Below, piece by piece: positions 40,314 through 42,630 of a DNA stretch of 42,630 nt. The position numbers and the translations under genes are program-made. The notes under the pieces are model-generated. The model ran no database searches. It saw only the letters and a list, made by a program, of their open reading frames with translations, and was not told the origin of the DNA. This DNA is from Halorussus amylolyticus (GTDB lineage Archaea > Halobacteriota > Halobacteria > Halobacteriales > Haladaptataceae), in assembly GCF_004143485.2 (NCBI RefSeq), contig NZ_ML974136.1:101373-144002 (forward strand). Direction: 5' to 3'. Position 1 is the stretch's first letter; every line of letters starts with the position of its first letter.

Positions 40314-40994
40314 GTGTCTGCCGCGGTCGGAGGCGACACGGGTCATTACCACGAACCACCGATGCAAACGAAGGGACACAACGGAAACGGGTCGCCACTG
40401 GACGCGGTCGAACGCGGAGCCAGCGTCCTAGTTCTCGCCCCGTCGTTGCACGAGCCGACGGACGAAGCGTGTCTCGACCTTCTCACACTCGACCGTCCGT
40501 CCGAGGAGAACGTCCTCTGGGTCACGTACACGCGGTCGCCCGATTCCTGCATTCAGGACTGGCTCGCACACGCGGGCGAACAACCCCGTAACATGCGGTT
40601 CGTGAGCGTCGGTGAAACCACGCGGTCTGCGTCCGCGATGTCGGGCGTGACGGGGAACGGTCGCGGCGAAGTCGTGGACACTCTCTCGAACCCCGGTGAC
40701 CTGACGGGTCTCGGGATCAAACTCAGCGAGGTCCTCAAGGAGTGGAGCCGAAACGACGCCCCGACGGTCGCCTGTTTCAATTCGCTGACCGCGCTCCTCC
40801 AGTACGCCGACCTCCAGACCGTCTACAAGTTCCTCCACGTCCTGACCGGCCGCTTCGCGGCCGCGGACGTGACCGCCCACTTCCACCTCGACCCGGACGC
40901 CTGCGACACGCAAACGGTCAGCACCCTGACCTCGCTGTTCGACACGGTGTTCGAACTCGACGAGGACGACGAGTGGGTCGTTCGGACGCGATAA
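40314..40994 (+). CDS. RecA-fold-like haloarchaeal protein without Walker motifs
   Basis: A 226-aa protein resembling a haloarchaeal family (DUF7504-like, from memory) with a RecA/KaiC-like fold. Its core carries ASVLVLAPSLHEPTDEACLD, VLWVTYTRSPDSC, VACFNSLTALLQYADLQTVY, KFLHVLTGRFAAADVTAHFH and TVFELDEDDEW. No P-loop lysine is visible, so it is probably not an ATPase. Family members are often linked to signalling proteins. GTG 40314 fits the TATA box; ATG 40362 is possible. Confidence 0.65.
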   Translation: MSAAVGGDTGHYHEPPMQTKGHNGNGSPLDAVERGASVLVLAPSLHEPTDEACLDLLTLDRPSEENVLWVTYTRSPDSCIQDWLAHAGEQPRNMRFVSVGETTRSASAMSGVTGNGRGEVVDTLSNPGDLTGLGIKLSEVLKEWSRNDAPTVACFNSLTALLQYADLQTVYKFLHVLTGRFAAADVTAHFHLDPDACDTQTVSTLTSLFDTVFELDEDDEWVVRTR

Positions 40995-41030
40995 ATTACT
41001 TTTAAATCCTCACGAAACGAACGTCGGGGC

Positions 41031-41369
41031 GTGTTGCTGGTCGTGACGTATTCGAAGGCCGCGCGCCAGACGCTCCGAAACGTCTGCAACGCCCACGACG
41101 ACGCAGTCGTCCAGCGGTTCGGTCGCGCTGCTCTGTTCGACTCGACCCACCTCGGCGCGTTTCTCGCGCTCCGACTTCGCGCGAAACACGACGCCGACGT
41201 GCAGGTCGAGCGAACCGCGCCGTTCAACGAGTTCGCGGACGCCCCCGACGCGATTCGGGAGGCCGCGACCGCGTACGAGCGCCGCGAGCATTCGAGTACG
41301 CCCTACTCGAAGTTCGCCGCCGGGACCGACCACCCCGACCCCGGTGAGATGGCCGACCGCGAGCTATGA
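41031..41369 (+). CDS. Conserved-type haloarchaeal protein, 112 aa
   Basis: A 112-aa protein with a strand-helix start (LLVVTYSKAARQTLRNVCNA, HDDAVVQRFGRAALFDST), a helical middle (LGAFLALRLRAKHDADVQVE) and a polar end. Function unknown. GTG 41031 lies 27 bases after a TATA-like ACTTTTAAA (40998-41006). Its stop overlaps the next ATG by four bases, so it begins an operon with the following unknown genes. Confidence 0.7.
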   Translation: MLLVVTYSKAARQTLRNVCNAHDDAVVQRFGRAALFDSTHLGAFLALRLRAKHDADVQVERTAPFNEFADAPDAIREAATAYERREHSSTPYSKFAAGTDHPDPGEMADREL

Positions 41370-42205
41370 GGCTCCGAATCGGCGGTGAGGTGCGGACCGG
41401 TCGAGCGGTGGACCTCCGAGGCGTCGGCGTCGAACCGAGCGCGGTCGCGGCCGCGATTCGCGGCGACGGCTCCGACGCTTCCGTCTCGATTTCTTGTCCC
41501 TCGCCCGGACCGGTCCACGAGTACGTCGGCGTGATTCGCCCCGAAATGACGCTGTCGGTTCGGTCGGCGCTCGCGGCGGCCGCCCGGTCGCGGGGCCACG
41601 ACGCGCCCCAAGACGACGAACTCGCATCGGTCCGCGAGCGTCTCGATGCATTCGACGCGCACGACTCGTCCGACCTCGCCCTCGCGGACGCGCGCCGTCG
41701 AGTCGCCGACGCCAGCGGCGCGGAGACCGAGGCTCGCGAGCGGGTCGCGACGCTTCAGGGTCGCGTGCAGGCGCTTCGCGAAACGAACCGCGATTCCGAG
41801 CGTCTCCGTGACGCCGAGGCGGAACTGGCCGACGCGACCCGCCGCCTCTCCGACCGCGAAACCGAGCGCATCGCGGCCGAGCAGACGCTCGTCCGCGCCC
41901 GCGAACAGGCCCGAGCAGTTCGCGAGGACCGCCGCGAACGCCTCCGACTTCGCGACCGGGCCGACAATCTCCGGCGAACCGCGCGCGAACATCTCGCCGG
42001 ACTCGTGCGCGAGGAGTTCGAAGCGGCGCGCGAGCGCGCTCCGGGAGACGCCGATTCGGACGGAGAGGCCACCGATTCGGTCGCGTCGGCGCTCGCGGTC
42101 GCTCGAATCGCTGCCCTCGGTGCCCCGGTCGTCGTCGCGTGCGACCGCTTCGAGAGCGCGGAGGCGGCCGCCCGGTGGCTCGACGCGCCGGTCGTCCGCG
42201 CGTAG
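41366..42205 (+). CDS. Coiled-coil haloarchaeal protein, 279 aa
   Basis: A 279-aa protein. The N-terminal part (MRLRIGGEVRTGRAVDLRGV, SISCPSPGPVHEYVGVIRPE) is beta-rich. Residues about 90-215 form a long Arg/Glu/Ala coiled coil, and the C-terminus (ALAVARIAALGAPVVVACDR, EAAARWLDAPVVR) looks like a small alpha/beta segment. The arrangement suggests a dimerising structural or regulatory protein. Function unknown. It is coupled to the preceding gene by ATGA overlap, and the next gene starts 32 bases downstream. Confidence 0.72.
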   Translation: MRLRIGGEVRTGRAVDLRGVGVEPSAVAAAIRGDGSDASVSISCPSPGPVHEYVGVIRPEMTLSVRSALAAAARSRGHDAPQDDELASVRERLDAFDAHDSSDLALADARRRVADASGAETEARERVATLQGRVQALRETNRDSERLRDAEAELADATRRLSDRETERIAAEQTLVRAREQARAVREDRRERLRLRDRADNLRRTAREHLAGLVREEFEAARERAPGDADSDGEATDSVASALAVARIAALGAPVVVACDRFESAEAAARWLDAPVVRA

Positions 42206-42237
42206 ATTTATCACCGAAGCCGGGCCGAACCCCTGCC

Positions 42238-42630
42238 ATGGTGTCGCTCGATTGGCGCGTCGAAGCCCGCGCCGGAGTCTCGCTCGTGGAACTGACCGTG
42301 ACGAATCCGGCCGAAATCGCACGTCGAGTTCGAATCGCAAACCGTCTCGACGGGACGGTGTGGCCGCCGAGACGCGAGGGCGTGCCCGAGGCCGGGTGGG
42401 ACGACGGCGGCTTCGAGGGCGTGCTCGCGCCCGGCGAGCGCCGGGCGCTCGGCTACGCGAGTCCCGCGCCCGCCCGCGAACCGCCCGCCGAAGTCGTCTG
42501 GACCGAGCGCGCCGGAGCGTCCGAGCGCCGCGATTCGACGGACGGGTCGGGCGTCGAAGCGACTCCCGATGGCGTGGTCCGCGCGCTCGGTGACGCCCGG
42601 CCGCCAGCGGACGCCGTGCCTCGGCCGCGG
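42238..42630 (+). CDS. Haloarchaeal protein, partial at window end
   Basis: The frame opens at ATG 42238 (MVSLDWRVEARAGVSLVELT) and is still open after 131 codons at the window end. VTNPAEIARRVRIANRLDGT, VWPPRREGVPEAGWDDGGFE and LAPGERRALGYASPAP are visible, suggesting a beta-sandwich-like domain with a Pro/Glu-rich extension. Function unknown. It continues the run of conserved genes downstream of mcm and probably belongs to their operon. The C-terminus is missing. Confidence 0.65.
   Translation, partial: MVSLDWRVEARAGVSLVELTVTNPAEIARRVRIANRLDGTVWPPRREGVPEAGWDDGGFEGVLAPGERRALGYASPAPAREPPAEVVWTERAGASERRDSTDGSGVEATPDGVVRALGDARPPADAVPRPR

Overview
The window looks like chromosomal DNA of an extremely halophilic archaeon (class Halobacteria). 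It is high-GC with strong C/G preference at third codon positions, and the proteins are rich in Asp and Glu. Many genes have a TATA-like box about 25-30 bases before an ATG or GTG, implying leaderless mRNAs. Marker genes are archaeal: RPA-type SSB with its COG3390 partner, MCM, aIF1A, a Tfx-type regulator, a Bat-type HTH regulator, and HalOD1 and SWIM proteins. The genus cannot be fixed from the sequence.

Layout. Bases 1-226 hold a suspicious G/C homopolymer tract. Bases 227-6400 carry a Tfx-like regulator, a TRAM protein, two small haloarchaeal genes, a secreted PIT-repeat protein, a SWIM zinc protein, an atypical SDR joined to a diphthamide ligase, and a mannose-1-phosphate guanylyltransferase. 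Next come a Tat-exported CGTase-like enzyme (6528-8684) and the rpa3-rpap3 pair, preceded by a 13-codon leaderless upstream ORF. Bases 11016-13023 hold small zinc proteins, a UspA and membrane proteins. The complete histidine utilisation operon hutU-hutG-hutI-hutH (18522 down to 13025) has a divergent Bat-type regulator. It is followed by mscS and cydAB (cytochrome bd oxidase) and by a ribbon-helix-helix coiled-coil protein.

A tRNA-His gene (23816-23889) marks the start of a lower-GC accessory island reaching about 26.6 kb. The island contains a 5'-truncated orc1/cdc6 remnant, a winged-helix regulator with a palindromic operator, an unrecognised partner gene, and two neighbouring genes sharing a related small domain, one of them membrane-anchored. 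Core genes resume with aIF1A, HMCES/YedK and a site-2 protease, then an orphan TnpB.

The most notable locus is 30.8-32.0 kb: an ATP-grasp enzyme resembling peptide-modifying graspetide synthetases, followed by a convergent 33-codon gene whose peptide ends in TPITWFGG. It is a candidate archaeal RiPP system. The remainder holds a cupin, a Ski2-like helicase (its probable partner domain is encoded separately at 23.2-23.7 kb), a HalOD1 protein, an SLC13 transporter with RCK_C domains, tRNA-Pro, MCM with a short stretch of abnormal codons at a known intein-prone motif, and a run of conserved haloarchaeal genes of unknown function cut by the window end.
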